This document shows positions 53,217 through 61,166 of a stretch of DNA of 64,000 nucleotides, piece by piece (position 1 is the first letter of the stretch; every line of letters begins with the position of its first letter). The notes under the pieces are model-generated. The model made no database searches and was not told the origin of the DNA. It saw only the letters and a list, made by a program, of their open reading frames with translations. The stretch comes from AC-32 sp963765785. Lineage in GTDB: Bacteria; Actinomycetota; Thermoleophilia; Gaiellales; Gaiellaceae. The stretch lies in assembly GCA_963765785.1 (NCBI GenBank), contig CAVXXW010000021.1, forward strand, positions 100,699 through 164,698, read 5' to 3'. The translations under genes were made by a program, and so were the position numbers.

Positions 53217-53945
53217 TCAGCGAGCCTGCGTCGGCGGCGGGAGCCGCACCTCGGTGTTGTACTCGTGCTCGACGGCGGAGATGTGCATCGCCATGTGGTC
53301 GGCGACCGAGCCGATCGGGTTGGCGCTGAGCAGCATCGGCAGCGAGATGATCACGTTGCCGGTCTCGGGCGCGCGGACGCCGTCCTGCCGGTACTGCGTG
53401 TAGCCGAGGTGATAGACCGCCGTCAGCGTCACGACCAGGGCCAGCGCCGCACCCAGGTACTCGAGCCTTAGTCGCCAGGACGGCAGGCGCCCGCCAAGCG
53501 AGCGGTAGACGACGAGGCACGGCAGCACCGTCAGGAGCAGGGCGTCGACCGCGCCGTACACGCCGCCGCGCCAGATCAGCTCGAACCAGTAGTACGCGCC
53601 GCTCGGGTGCGGCGTCGCGCTCTCCGAGAACACGTTGCGGACGAGCAGCACGCCGACGACGACGCCCAGCACAACGCCGAGCTTCCAGTTCCGAACGAGT
53701 ACTGCGCGAACGTCCAGCCGCGTGGCGTAGGCGTAGGCCCAGAGAAGTGCCCCGACGGCCGCGAAGTAGACGCCGAGGTAGAGGTCGTGCTGGAGGCCGA
53801 GGATGCTCGAGCCGGCGAGCGGGACGACAAAGCCGACGACCGCCGCGAGCGCGTACCAGCGCAGCTGCGTCGCCCAGCTCTCGGGGTGCGCCTCACGACG
53901 GGGCGCGAAGCGGACATGCGGTTTGTGGAGGCCGGTGGTTTCCAT
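53217..53945 (-). CDS. hypothetical six-helix membrane protein
   Basis: A 242-residue protein with helices at WYALAAVVGFVVPLAGSSI, LYLGVYFAAVGALLWAYAY, WKLGVVLGVVVGVLLV, YWFELIWRGGVYGAVDALLLTVLPCLVVY, EYLGAALALVVTLTAVYHLGY, and a C-terminal His-rich segment (VADHMAMHISAVEHEYNTEV). The clustered His/Met residues at the end could bind metal or heme. The composition looks native to this genome. No family is recognised. Confidence 0.75.
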   Translation of the reverse strand: METTGLHKPHVRFAPRREAHPESWATQLRWYALAAVVGFVVPLAGSSILGLQHDLYLGVYFAAVGALLWAYAYATRLDVRAVLVRNWKLGVVLGVVVGVLLVRNVFSESATPHPSGAYYWFELIWRGGVYGAVDALLLTVLPCLVVYRSLGGRLPSWRLRLEYLGAALALVVTLTAVYHLGYTQYRQDGVRAPETGNVIISLPMLLSANPIGSVADHMAMHISAVEHEYNTEVRLPPPTQAR

Positions 53946-54023
53946 GGCTTCGACGCTACGACGTACTCGGGATAAACGCTTCCGAAATAGCGTGCAGCCG
54001 TGGTTCTTCTAACTACGTAGGGC

Positions 54024-55415
54024 TCAGGCGCGAGCCAAACGCTTCCTGGGTGTCCGGCCCGCGCGCGCGGCGTGCAGGGCAAAGCGGACGAGTGCGCGCG
54101 GCATCTTCTCCGCCTGCTTGACCGTCTCTTCGAGCGCGCCGACGAACCAGTCGAGGTCGTCGTCGGTCACGACGAGTGGCGGCAGCGCCTTGAGCACGTT
54201 CAGGCCGTGCCCGGCAACCTGGCTCAGGATCCGGTGGTCGCGGAAGAGCGGCACCACGACGAGCTGCGCGAAGAGCGCCGGCTGGATCCGCTCCAGCATC
54301 CGCCACGTCCGGGAGCCGCCCTCCGGCTCCTCGAACTCGATCGCCCACATCAGGCCGAGGCCGCGTACCTCCCGGACGACCGCCGAGCGCTCGGCGAGCG
54401 GCCGCGTTCGCTCGAGCAGCTCCTCGCCGAGCCGCGCGCTGCGGCCGACGAGCCCCTGCTCGTCGAGCTCGCGGAGCGTCGCCAGCCCCGCGACCATCGC
54501 GAGGTCGTTCGGCGCGAAGGTCGAGCCGTGGCTGACCGCGTTCGGCAGCGAGTCGAAGACGCGCTCGTAGACGGCGTCGCTCATCAGCAGCGCGCCGACC
54601 GGCACGTAGCCGCCGGAGAGCGACTTCGCGACCGTGATCAGGTCGGGCTCGAGCCCCCAGTGCTCGAGCGCGAGCAGGCGGCCGGTGCGGCCGAAGCCGG
54701 TCTGCACCTCGTCGACGCAGAAGAGCGTCCCGTAGCGGCGGCAGAGCTCCTGCGCGCCGGCGAGGTAGCCGTCTGCCGGAAGGTTGACGCCCTTGCCCTG
54801 CACCGGCTCGACGACGAACAGCGCGACGTCCTCGCGGGCCAGCTCCCGCTCGAGCGCCTCGAGGTCGTTCCACGGCACCCGCTCGAAGCCGGGGAGCAGC
54901 GGCCCGAACCGCGAGGTGAACTCAGCGCCCGCGTTGGCCGAGAGCGAGCCCAGCGTCAGGCCGTGGAAGGCGTGCTCGGCCGACAGCACCCGCGAGCGGC
55001 CGGCGGCGGCGCGGCCGAGCTTGAGGGCCGCCTCGACGGCCTCGGTGCCCGAGCTCGTGAAGAGCACCTTGCCGACCGACCCGGGCGCGCGCCGCAGCAG
55101 CTCCTCCGCCAGCAGCGCCGGGAGCGAGTCGACGCCGAGCTGCACCGAGCCCGGCCGTTCCAGCTCGAGCGCCTCGACGAGCGCCTCGCGGATGCGCGGA
55201 TTGTTGCGCCCAACGTTGAACATCCCGAAGCCGCCGAGCACGTCGAGGTAGCGGTTGCCGTCGTCGTCCCAGAGGTACGCACCCTCGGCTCGGGCCCAGC
55301 GGCGGTCGAAGCCGATCGTCCGCAGCAGCTTCACGAACTGCGGATTGATCGTCTGCGCGTGCAGGTCGAGCGCCTCGGCGCCCCGCTCGTCGACGAGCTC
55401 GGTCAGCCAGCCCAC
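54024..55415 (-). CDS. class III aminotransferase
   Basis: A 463-residue PLP enzyme. VLFTSSGTEAVEAALKLGRAA (phosphate cup), AFHGLTLGSLSANAG, VVEPVQGKGVNLP, CVDEVQTGFGRTGRLLALEHWGLEPDLITVAKSLSGGYVPVGALL with the Schiff-base Lys. It resembles putrescine, ornithine and 4-aminobutyrate aminotransferases. A C-terminal tail of basic residues is unusual. Substrate is not determined. Confidence 0.92.
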   Translation of the reverse strand: MGWLTELVDERGAEALDLHAQTINPQFVKLLRTIGFDRRWARAEGAYLWDDDGNRYLDVLGGFGMFNVGRNNPRIREALVEALELERPGSVQLGVDSLPALLAEELLRRAPGSVGKVLFTSSGTEAVEAALKLGRAAAGRSRVLSAEHAFHGLTLGSLSANAGAEFTSRFGPLLPGFERVPWNDLEALERELAREDVALFVVEPVQGKGVNLPADGYLAGAQELCRRYGTLFCVDEVQTGFGRTGRLLALEHWGLEPDLITVAKSLSGGYVPVGALLMSDAVYERVFDSLPNAVSHGSTFAPNDLAMVAGLATLRELDEQGLVGRSARLGEELLERTRPLAERSAVVREVRGLGLMWAIEFEEPEGGSRTWRMLERIQPALFAQLVVVPLFRDHRILSQVAGHGLNVLKALPPLVVTDDDLDWFVGALEETVKQAEKMPRALVRFALHAARAGRTPRKRLARA

Positions 55416-55422
55416 GCGTGAA

Positions 55423-56286
55423 TTATCGCGACAGACCGATGAGCACGCCGCCCGCGACGATCAGCACCGCCCCGACGACGAGCCGGCGGCCGACGAGCTC
55501 GCTATGGCGCAAGAACAGCGCCGCGAACGCCACGCCCCAGAGCGACTCCGTCGCTACGAGCGGCGCCACCACGCTGACGCGCCCGCGATAGTACGCCTCG
55601 AAGAGCAGCGCGTACGAGAGGCCGAAGATAAGCCCCGCCGGCGCGAACGCGCGCACTGCTGCGCTATAGCCGCGCGCCCACTCGCCCCGCCGCGTGACCG
55701 CGAGGTAGAGCGCCACCGTGGCCACGGCGGCGAGCAGCGAGACCGGCACCGCCACGAGCGGCGGCACGTCGCTGCCCTTCGAGATCGCGCGCACCACATT
55801 GTCGCGCACGGCGAAGAGCACGGTCGCCGCGATCGCGAACAGGACGCCGAGCCGACGGAAGTCCTCGGGCCGCACGCGCTCGTTCGCCAGGGCGATCCCG
55901 CCGGAGACGATCAGCAGGCCCCCGGCGACCAGCCCGGCGCTGACGGGCTCGCCGAGAATCGTCAGCGCGATCGCGACGGCGACGAGCGGCGCAGTCCCCA
56001 TCAGCACCGACGTGCGGGCCGCGCCCGCGTCGCGCACCGCGCGCACGAAGAAGATCTGCGACACGCCGGGAGCGATGACGCCTGCAATCAGGAACGGCCA
56101 CGCATCTCGGAGACCGGCTCCGTGGCTGACCGCCAGCCCGAGCGCCGCGGTCAGCGCCAGCGCAAGCGACGACATCGCGAACGAGCCGAGCTCGGCGTCG
56201 CGGACGTCGCGCAGCCCGAACCGAACCGCAACGGACATCGCGCCGAACAGCGCCGCCGAAGCGCACGCCAGCAGGACGGCGGTCAC
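55423..56286 (-). CDS. EamA/DMT-family transporter
   Basis: A 287-residue protein with ten helices in two EamA repeats (LLACASAALFGAMSVAVRFGLRDV and AIAATVLFAVRDNVVRAISKG start each half). The end of each repeat has the usual PLVAVAIALTILGEPVSAGLVAGGLLIVSGG and PLVATESLWGVAFAALFLRHSELVGRRLVVGAVLIVAGG. It exports an unknown small metabolite. Located 7 bp from the aminotransferase and 1 bp from xdhC, so all are likely co-transcribed. Confidence 0.92.
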   Translation of the reverse strand: MTAVLLACASAALFGAMSVAVRFGLRDVRDAELGSFAMSSLALALTAALGLAVSHGAGLRDAWPFLIAGVIAPGVSQIFFVRAVRDAGAARTSVLMGTAPLVAVAIALTILGEPVSAGLVAGGLLIVSGGIALANERVRPEDFRRLGVLFAIAATVLFAVRDNVVRAISKGSDVPPLVAVPVSLLAAVATVALYLAVTRRGEWARGYSAAVRAFAPAGLIFGLSYALLFEAYYRGRVSVVAPLVATESLWGVAFAALFLRHSELVGRRLVVGAVLIVAGGVLIGLSR

Positions 56287-57237
56287 TCAGGCGCGCGCGT
56301 GAATCGGCCCGTTGCGCGCGACGAGCCTGCCGCCGTCGCGGCCGCTACGGATCGCGAGCACTTCGGCGAGAATCGAGACGGCCATCTCGGCCGGCGTGTG
56401 TGCGCCGAGGTCAAGCCCTGCGGGACCTGCCAGGCGCTCGAGCTGCTCCTCGTCCAGCCCGGCCTCGAGCAACCGCTCGCGCCGCTTCTCCTGGGTGCGC
56501 CTCGAGCCCATCGCGCCGACGTAGAACGCATCGCTCGCGAGCGCCTTGGTCAGGGCCGGGACGTCGAGCCGCTCCTCGTGCGTGAGGACCACGACCGCGG
56601 TGTCCCTGTCGGCTTCGAGCTCGTCGGGCCACGCGACCGTCAATTCGTCCGGGCTGGGCAGCCGGTCACGCGTCGCGAGCGCCGGCCGCGGGTCGATCAC
56701 CGCCGTGCGCCAGCCGAGCGCCTTCGCCGCACGGCACACCTCCTCGGCGGTGTCGATCGCGCCGACGACCAGCAGCCTCGGCGGCGGTCCGACCACCTCG
56801 GCGAACACGCGCGCGCCGTCGAGCTCGAGCACCCGCGACGGCCCCGGCGGGACCTCTGCATCCAGCCGCTCGCCCGCGTGCTCGCCTTCGAGCACCGTCA
56901 ACGTGACGCCTTCACCCGGCAGCTCGCCGTCGAACCGCTCGACGAAGACGTCGATCTCGCCGCCGCACGGCAGCCCGACCGACCAGGCGAGCTCGTCTTC
57001 GATCCCGTAGGTCAGGAGCCGCGGCTCGCCGTCGGCGATCGCCTCGCCGGCGATGAGTGCGACGTCGCTCTCGACGCAGCCGCCGGAGACGGAGCCGAAC
57101 AGCTCGCCGCGCTCGGAGACGGCCAGCTTCGAGCCCACGGGCCGCGGCGCCGAGCGCCGCGTGGCGACCACCGTCGCCAGCGCGACGCGGTCGCCTCGCG
57201 CGCGCCACTGCTCGATGGTCTCGGCCAGCTCGCGCAC
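56287..57237 (-). CDS. xdhC: XdhC/CoxI family molybdenum-cofactor protein
   Basis: A 316-residue protein. N-terminal XdhC_CoxI domain (RVALATVVATRRSAPRPVGSKLAVSERGELFGSVSGGCVESDV, GLPCGGEIDVFVE) and C-terminal Rossmann domain (RLLVVGAIDTAEEVCRAAKALGWRTAVIDPR). It binds, sulfurates and delivers Mo cofactor to xanthine dehydrogenase-family enzymes. The only such enzyme in the window is at 6.6-10.1 kb, so the maturation gene is not linked to its target. Confidence 0.93.
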   Translation of the reverse strand: MRELAETIEQWRARGDRVALATVVATRRSAPRPVGSKLAVSERGELFGSVSGGCVESDVALIAGEAIADGEPRLLTYGIEDELAWSVGLPCGGEIDVFVERFDGELPGEGVTLTVLEGEHAGERLDAEVPPGPSRVLELDGARVFAEVVGPPPRLLVVGAIDTAEEVCRAAKALGWRTAVIDPRPALATRDRLPSPDELTVAWPDELEADRDTAVVVLTHEERLDVPALTKALASDAFYVGAMGSRRTQEKRRERLLEAGLDEEQLERLAGPAGLDLGAHTPAEMAVSILAEVLAIRSGRDGGRLVARNGPIHARA

Positions 57238-57273
57238 GCGCCCAGCGTACCGGGCGCGTGCGCGCTCGACAGG

Positions 57274-57957
57274 TCAGGCGGCGGGATCCGAGAAGGCCGG
57301 CGGGCCCTGGCGGTCGCCACGGAAGCCGAAGCCGGGTCGGCCCTGGAAGCGGTCAGGCAGCTTCCCGTTCACGAGGCTGTCGATCCGCTGCTCCAGGCCC
57401 GAGAGGACGCGCTGCTCCATCGCCTTCGTCATGCGTCCGTCCTTCACCGCCTGGTCGAGCTTCGCCTGCGCGTCCTTGAGCATCGCGCTCTTCAGGCCGT
57501 CGACGGACTTGTTCTGCGCCTTCGCGATCTCGGCGAGCGTCTTGCCGCTCTGGAGCTGGCTCTGCAGCTGGTCCTCGCTCAGGCCGAGGTAGGTCGCGGC
57601 GGCGTCGAGCCCGTGGCCGAAGGCGTGCGGTCCGCCGAAGCCGTGGCCGAAGCCGGGACCCGGACCTGCGAAAAACGGCACGTCGCCGGACTCGATCCGC
57701 TGCTTCAGCTCGTCACCCTGAGCCTTTGTCAGGCGTCCGGCCGCGACGGCCGCATCGACGCGGTCGTCGAGCGCCTTCTTGAGCGCCGCGCTCAGCTTGC
57801 TCGGCTCGATGCCGAGGTTCTTCGCGGTGGCGTCGACGATCGCCGTGTTCTCAGCGCTCGGCGAGCTCGCCATCTTCGTCGCCGCGATCCCGGCGCCGGT
57901 GCCGCCGACCGCGAGTGCGGCCACGCCGGCCGCGACGACTTTTCGTTTGACTGCCAT
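57274..57957 (-). CDS. exported helical repeat protein
   Basis: A 227-residue protein from ATG 57957. Signal peptide VKRKVVAAGVAALAVGGTGAGIAATK. The body contains three related units: NLGIEPSKLSAALKKALDDRVDAAVAAGRLTKAQGDEL, YLGLSEDQLQSQLQSGKTLAEIAKAQNKSVDGLKSAM and AQAKLDQAVKDGRMTKAMEQRVLSGLE. Between them is a Gly/His/Phe-rich linker (GPGFGHGFGGPHAFGHG). LGLS-x-x-x-L-x-x-x-L-x-x-G-K-T-L-A-E-I-A is common in actinobacterial exported proteins of unknown role. Last gene of the TCS-adjacent operon. Confidence 0.85.
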   Translation of the reverse strand: MAVKRKVVAAGVAALAVGGTGAGIAATKMASSPSAENTAIVDATAKNLGIEPSKLSAALKKALDDRVDAAVAAGRLTKAQGDELKQRIESGDVPFFAGPGPGFGHGFGGPHAFGHGLDAAATYLGLSEDQLQSQLQSGKTLAEIAKAQNKSVDGLKSAMLKDAQAKLDQAVKDGRMTKAMEQRVLSGLEQRIDSLVNGKLPDRFQGRPGFGFRGDRQGPPAFSDPAA

Positions 57958-58505
57958 CACGTGCTCCTTTCCGAAGGTTGCATCGATTCCCAGCTCAGCG
58001 AAACCCTGTAGATGAAGAGCGTGAGCACGAACCAGGCCGAGCCCACGTAGAGCGCCAGCGCCCAGGTCGTGGTCGCGTCGGTTCCCGCTGTCAGGCCGTG
58101 GACGAGCGCGAGCGCCCAGACGGCGAAGTTGAGCATGTGCAGGCGCCGCCACACGCCGTGCGGAATCCGCCGCCGGTAGTGGTTCGAGATCGCGAGCGCG
58201 GCGAGCAGCTCGGCGGCCACGACGCCGAGGCCGACCGCGAGCGGCCGGTAGCTCGACGTGCCGGGGACGAGCACCTGCGAGAGCGAGAACGGCACGAAGC
58301 TGTCGAGCAGGAGCGCGCCGCCGTGGATCGCGACAAAGACGCCCGCGAGGATGCCGAGGAAGCGATGGACGTCTTCGAGCGCGAACTTCGGCCAGCGCTT
58401 CAGCCGCGCCTTGCCGGACATCAGCAGGCCGAGACAGACCGAGGCGCTCAGCAGCAGGTAGGCGATCAGGCCGCCCGCGCGGGCGGCGTACCAGACTGCC
58501 GTCAC
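57957..58505 (-). CDS. heme-binding ferric-reductase-like membrane protein
   Basis: A 182-residue protein with five or six helices of the ferric reductase/YedZ type. His residues in pairs on two helices (EDVHRFLGILAGVFVAIHGGALLL; WRRLHMLNFAVWALALVHGL) fit two b-hemes. It lacks the FAD/NAD domains of full reductases, so it needs a redox partner. GTG overlaps the previous stop, and TGATG joins it to the repeat-protein gene. Confidence 0.88.
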   Translation of the reverse strand: MTAVWYAARAGGLIAYLLLSASVCLGLLMSGKARLKRWPKFALEDVHRFLGILAGVFVAIHGGALLLDSFVPFSLSQVLVPGTSSYRPLAVGLGVVAAELLAALAISNHYRRRIPHGVWRRLHMLNFAVWALALVHGLTAGTDATTTWALALYVGSAWFVLTLFIYRVSLSWESMQPSERST

Positions 58506-58783
58506 GAGACCCCGGTGGTCGCGCCGCCCGAGCCGCCGCCGCTCTGGCCGAGCGTGCCGGGGCTGAGGCTGGAGCCGTCGTCGTTCTCCTGCGAGCTCGT
58601 CGCCGGGGTCGAGACGCTCGGCGAGCTCGCCGAGCTCGAGTGGCCGGGATGGCTCACGCGGGCGAGGAGGATGAGGGCGATGAAGCCCGCCGCGGCCGCC
58701 GCGACTGCTGTCTGCTTGGCGCCGGCGGCCCGGCGGCGGGCTTGTGCGATCCGCGACTGGGGAGGGGTCGGGCTCGCGTACAT
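58502..58783 (-). CDS. small single-helix exported Ser-rich protein
   Basis: A 93-residue protein. A basic N-terminus (RIAQARRRAAGAKQ) precedes one helix (TAVAAAAAGFIALILLA). The outer part is low-complexity Ser/Gly/Thr (HSSSASSPSVSTPATSSQ, GTLGQSGGGSGG). First gene of the operon with the heme protein and the repeat protein. A four-half-site operator ends 23 nt upstream of its start codon. No homologue recognised. Confidence 0.75.
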   Translation of the reverse strand: MYASPTPPQSRIAQARRRAAGAKQTAVAAAAAGFIALILLARVSHPGHSSSASSPSVSTPATSSQENDDGSSLSPGTLGQSGGGSGGATTGVS

Positions 58784-58805
58784 GGGCCCAGGAAACCAGC
58801 GGTCT

Positions 58806-58843
58806 CTGAAGACGGCCTGAGAGGCGCGTGAGAAGTGGCTAAG
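58806..58843 (-). promoter_or_regulatory. four-half-site operator upstream of the heme-membrane operon
   Basis: Minus-strand half-sites CTTAG (58843-58839), CTCAC (58832-58828), CTCAG (58821-58817) and TTCAG (58810-58806), spaced exactly 11 bp. The last one lies 23 nt before the start codon of the small Ser-rich gene. The array overlaps the 3' end of the kinase gene. Confidence 0.65.
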
Positions 58844-60206
58844 AGTGCGGGCCGCCGTTGAGGCGCATCCGCATCAGGGTGCCGCCGTCTGCAGGACACT
58901 CGGCCACGACGGTGCCGCCGTGCGACTCCGCGACCTGCTTCACGATCGCGAGGCCGAGGCCGGAGCCCGGCATCCCGCGCGCGCCGCGCGAGCGGTAGAA
59001 GCGGTCGAAGACGTAGGGCAGGTCTTCGTCGGCGATCCCGGGCCCGTGGTCGCGCACCGAGACCTCGCCGTCGCGCACCGCAACCTCGACCGGGCCGCCC
59101 GTCGGGCTCCACTTGGCCGCGTTGTCGAGCAGGTTCGCGACCGCGCGCTCGATCCGCGACGGCGTGCCGTGGACGAGCGAGTCGTCGAAGTCCGTCGTGA
59201 ACGCCACCTCCGGGCGGTTCCGCCGGGCGCGCTCGACCGCCTCCGTCGCGAGCTCGTCGAGACGGACGTCGCGCGCCGGCTCCTCGATCGCGTCGGGCCG
59301 CGCCGCGCGCGCCAGCTCGATCATCTCGCCGATCAGCACGGTCATCTCGTCGATCTGCTCGATCACGTCCTCGAGCAGCCGGTCGCGGTCCTCCGGCGCC
59401 AACCTGTTTCCGCGCGCGAGGACCTCGATGTTCGTCCGCAGGCTCGTGAGCGGCGTGCGCAGCTCGTGCGAGGCGTCGGCGACGAGCTGCCGCTGCGCCC
59501 GGCTCGACTCCTCGAGCGCCCCGAGCATCGTGTTGAAGCTGCCCGCGAGCCGCCCGAGCTCGTCGTCGCCGGTCGAGGTCGGCTCGATCCGCTGCGAGAG
59601 GTCACGCGTCTCGGTCACCGCTTCGGCCGTCTCGGTCAGCCGTCGCACCGGCGCCAGCGCCGCCCGCGAGACGAGCAGGCCGAGCGCGGCGGCGACGCCC
59701 ATCCCGCCGGCCGCGATCAGGATCAAGAAGAGCGTGATCCGGTGGAGCGTGTGGTCGACCGCCGTCAGAGGCCGGAACACCTGAACCGCGTATGTGCCCA
59801 GCGCGTTCGTGCCCGGCAGCGTCAGCACGCGATATTTGGTCCCTTGCATCGTCTTGTCCTCGAAGTACGACCGGCCGCGGCCGGCCTGCGCCGCGCGCTG
59901 ATCTCGGCCGCCAGGCGCGAGTGCGGGCGAGTCCGGCTCCGTTACGACGCGATGGCTCGGGAAGATGGCCTGCACGTACGTGCTCTCGATGCCGATGCCG
60001 GGGCCCGGGACCTTGAGGTAGCCGTTCTCATCGACGGTGACGGGGAACGGTGCGCTCTGGATCTCGGCTACCCGCGCGAGCAGCGTGCTGTCGACTTCGC
60101 CCCGCAGCTGCTGGTGGACGACGATGTAGACGACCACCGACGCGACGAGCACGGCGATGCCGACCGCGGCTGCGGCGACGAGAGCCAGCCGGGTGCGAAG
60201 GCTCAT
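58839..60206 (-). CDS. sensor histidine kinase (MprB-like)
   Basis: A 455-residue kinase. First helix LALVAAAAVGIAVLVASVVVYIVV, extracytoplasmic domain ~30-155 and second helix LFLILIAAGGMGVAAALGLLVS. Then HAMP (LAPVRRLTETAEAVTETRDL), HisKA with LVADASHELRTPLTSLRTN, N-box AVANLLDNAAKWSPTGG, G1 DHGPGIAD, F-box YVFDRFYRS and G2 GSGLGLAIVKQVAESHGG. All parts are intact. An ATGA overlap couples it to the response regulator. MprB and CutS-type sensors respond to envelope stress. Confidence 0.94.
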   Translation of the reverse strand: MSLRTRLALVAAAAVGIAVLVASVVVYIVVHQQLRGEVDSTLLARVAEIQSAPFPVTVDENGYLKVPGPGIGIESTYVQAIFPSHRVVTEPDSPALAPGGRDQRAAQAGRGRSYFEDKTMQGTKYRVLTLPGTNALGTYAVQVFRPLTAVDHTLHRITLFLILIAAGGMGVAAALGLLVSRAALAPVRRLTETAEAVTETRDLSQRIEPTSTGDDELGRLAGSFNTMLGALEESSRAQRQLVADASHELRTPLTSLRTNIEVLARGNRLAPEDRDRLLEDVIEQIDEMTVLIGEMIELARAARPDAIEEPARDVRLDELATEAVERARRNRPEVAFTTDFDDSLVHGTPSRIERAVANLLDNAAKWSPTGGPVEVAVRDGEVSVRDHGPGIADEDLPYVFDRFYRSRGARGMPGSGLGLAIVKQVAESHGGTVVAECPADGGTLMRMRLNGGPHS

Positions 60207-60877
60207 TCCTCTCGAAGCGCGTAGCCCACGCCGCGCACGGTGTGGATCAGCCGGCGCTTGCCGCCGGTCTCGGTCTTGCGGCGCAGGTAGCCGATGTAGA
60301 CGTCGAGCGAGTTGGAGGCGAAGCCGAAGTCGTAGCCCCAGACCCGCTCGAAGATCAGCGAGCGCGTCAGCACCTGGCGCGGGTTGAGCATGAACAGCTC
60401 GAGCAGCGAGAACTCGGTGCGCGTCAGCTCGATCCGGTCGCCGTTCCGCGTCACCTCGCGGGTGCGCGGGTCGAGCAGGAGGTCGGAGAACTCGAGCGGC
60501 TCGCCGGAGCCGTCACTCGTCCGTCGCAAGAGGGCTCGCACCCGCGCGAGCAGCTCCTCGAGGGCGAAGGGCTTCGTCAGGTAGTCGTCGGCGCCCGCGT
60601 CGAGGCCTTCAACGCGGTCCTCGACCTGCGTGCGGGCCGTCAGCATCAGGATCGGCAGGCGGCTCCCCTCGCGGCGCAGCCGGCGCGAGACCTCGAGCCC
60701 GTCCACGCCGGGCATGAGGACGTCGAGCACCATCGCGTCGGGCTCGGTCCCTTCGTGCAGCCGGTCGAGCGCCTGCTGCCCGTCCTCGGCCAGCTCGATC
60801 TCGTAGCCCTCGAGCTCCAGCGCGCGGCGCAGCGACTCGCGCACGGCCCGTTCGTCGTCGACCACCAGGATCTTCAC
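60203..60877 (-). CDS. response regulator (MprA-like, OmpR/PhoB family)
   Basis: A 224-residue regulator from GTG 60877. Receiver: KILVVDDERAVRESL (acidic pocket), MVLDVLMPGVDG (phospho-Asp), LMLTARTQ, YLTKPFALEELLARV. Winged-helix domain: RTREVTRNGDRIELTRTEFSLLELFMLNPRQVLTRSLIFERVWGY and SNSLDVYIGYLRRKTE. Regulators of this class bind tandem direct repeats with 10-11 bp period as dimers. The arrays listed around this locus have exactly that design. Confidence 0.95.
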   Translation of the reverse strand: MKILVVDDERAVRESLRRALELEGYEIELAEDGQQALDRLHEGTEPDAMVLDVLMPGVDGLEVSRRLRREGSRLPILMLTARTQVEDRVEGLDAGADDYLTKPFALEELLARVRALLRRTSDGSGEPLEFSDLLLDPRTREVTRNGDRIELTRTEFSLLELFMLNPRQVLTRSLIFERVWGYDFGFASNSLDVYIGYLRRKTETGGKRRLIHTVRGVGYALREE

Positions 60878-60899
60878 GCGCGCATTGTTGCGCCCCAAG

Positions 60900-60926
60900 C
60901 TGAGATCTGCGTGAGAACACCCTGCA
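60900..60926 (-). promoter_or_regulatory. operator at the regulator's own promoter
   Basis: Minus-strand CTCAC (60915-60911) and CTCAG (60904-60900) spaced 11 bp, with a degenerate third (TGCAG, 60926-60922). The last half-site is 23 nt upstream of the GTG start, the same spacing as at the heme-membrane operon. Confidence 0.5.
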
Positions 60927-60937
60927 AGCACGGGCTT

Positions 60938-60975
60938 CTTAGAGAACTCTTAGCCAACGTTCACGTTCGTCTTAA
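60938..60975 (+). promoter_or_regulatory. four-half-site operator in the regulator-htrA intergenic region
   Basis: Plus-strand CTTAG (60938), CTTAG (60949), TTCAC (60960) and CTTAA (60971), each exactly 11 bp apart. It faces the htrA side, but a terminator-like hairpin lies between it and htrA. It may drive a short RNA. Confidence 0.65.
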
Positions 60976-60989
60976 TGCAGATTGATGTA

Positions 60990-61067
60990 GTCACACCGTC
61001 ATCGAATAAGGGATCCCCCAAAACCCTTGTGCGTGAAAGACGAGGCCCCGCTCCGGCGGGGCTTCGT
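60990..61067 (+). ncRNA. possible small RNA ending in a perfect hairpin
   Basis: About 80 nt between the operator at 60938-60975 and a 12-bp hairpin (61040-61067, stem GCCCCGC/GCGGGGC with TCCG loop). No credible ORF is seen (the short frame MCVKDEAPLRRG lacks a ribosome site). An operator, a gap of promoter size, then a terminator-like hairpin is the layout of a regulator-controlled small RNA. The promoter itself is not identified. Confidence 0.35.
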
Positions 61068-61071
61068 CGTT

Positions 61072-61109
61072 CTCAGGAATTTCTTACGGGGGTTTCAGGT
61101 TCGTCTTAG
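61072..61109 (+). promoter_or_regulatory. four-half-site operator upstream of htrA copy 2
   Basis: CTCAG (61072), CTTAC (61083), TTCAG (61094) and CTTAG (61105), each exactly 11 bp apart, 58 nt upstream of the htrA start codon. Confidence 0.7.
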
Positions 61110-61166
61110 AGGCGACTGGTCTTATTCACCTCGTCAACCGAAGCGACCGAAAGGAACCTCCCCCAG

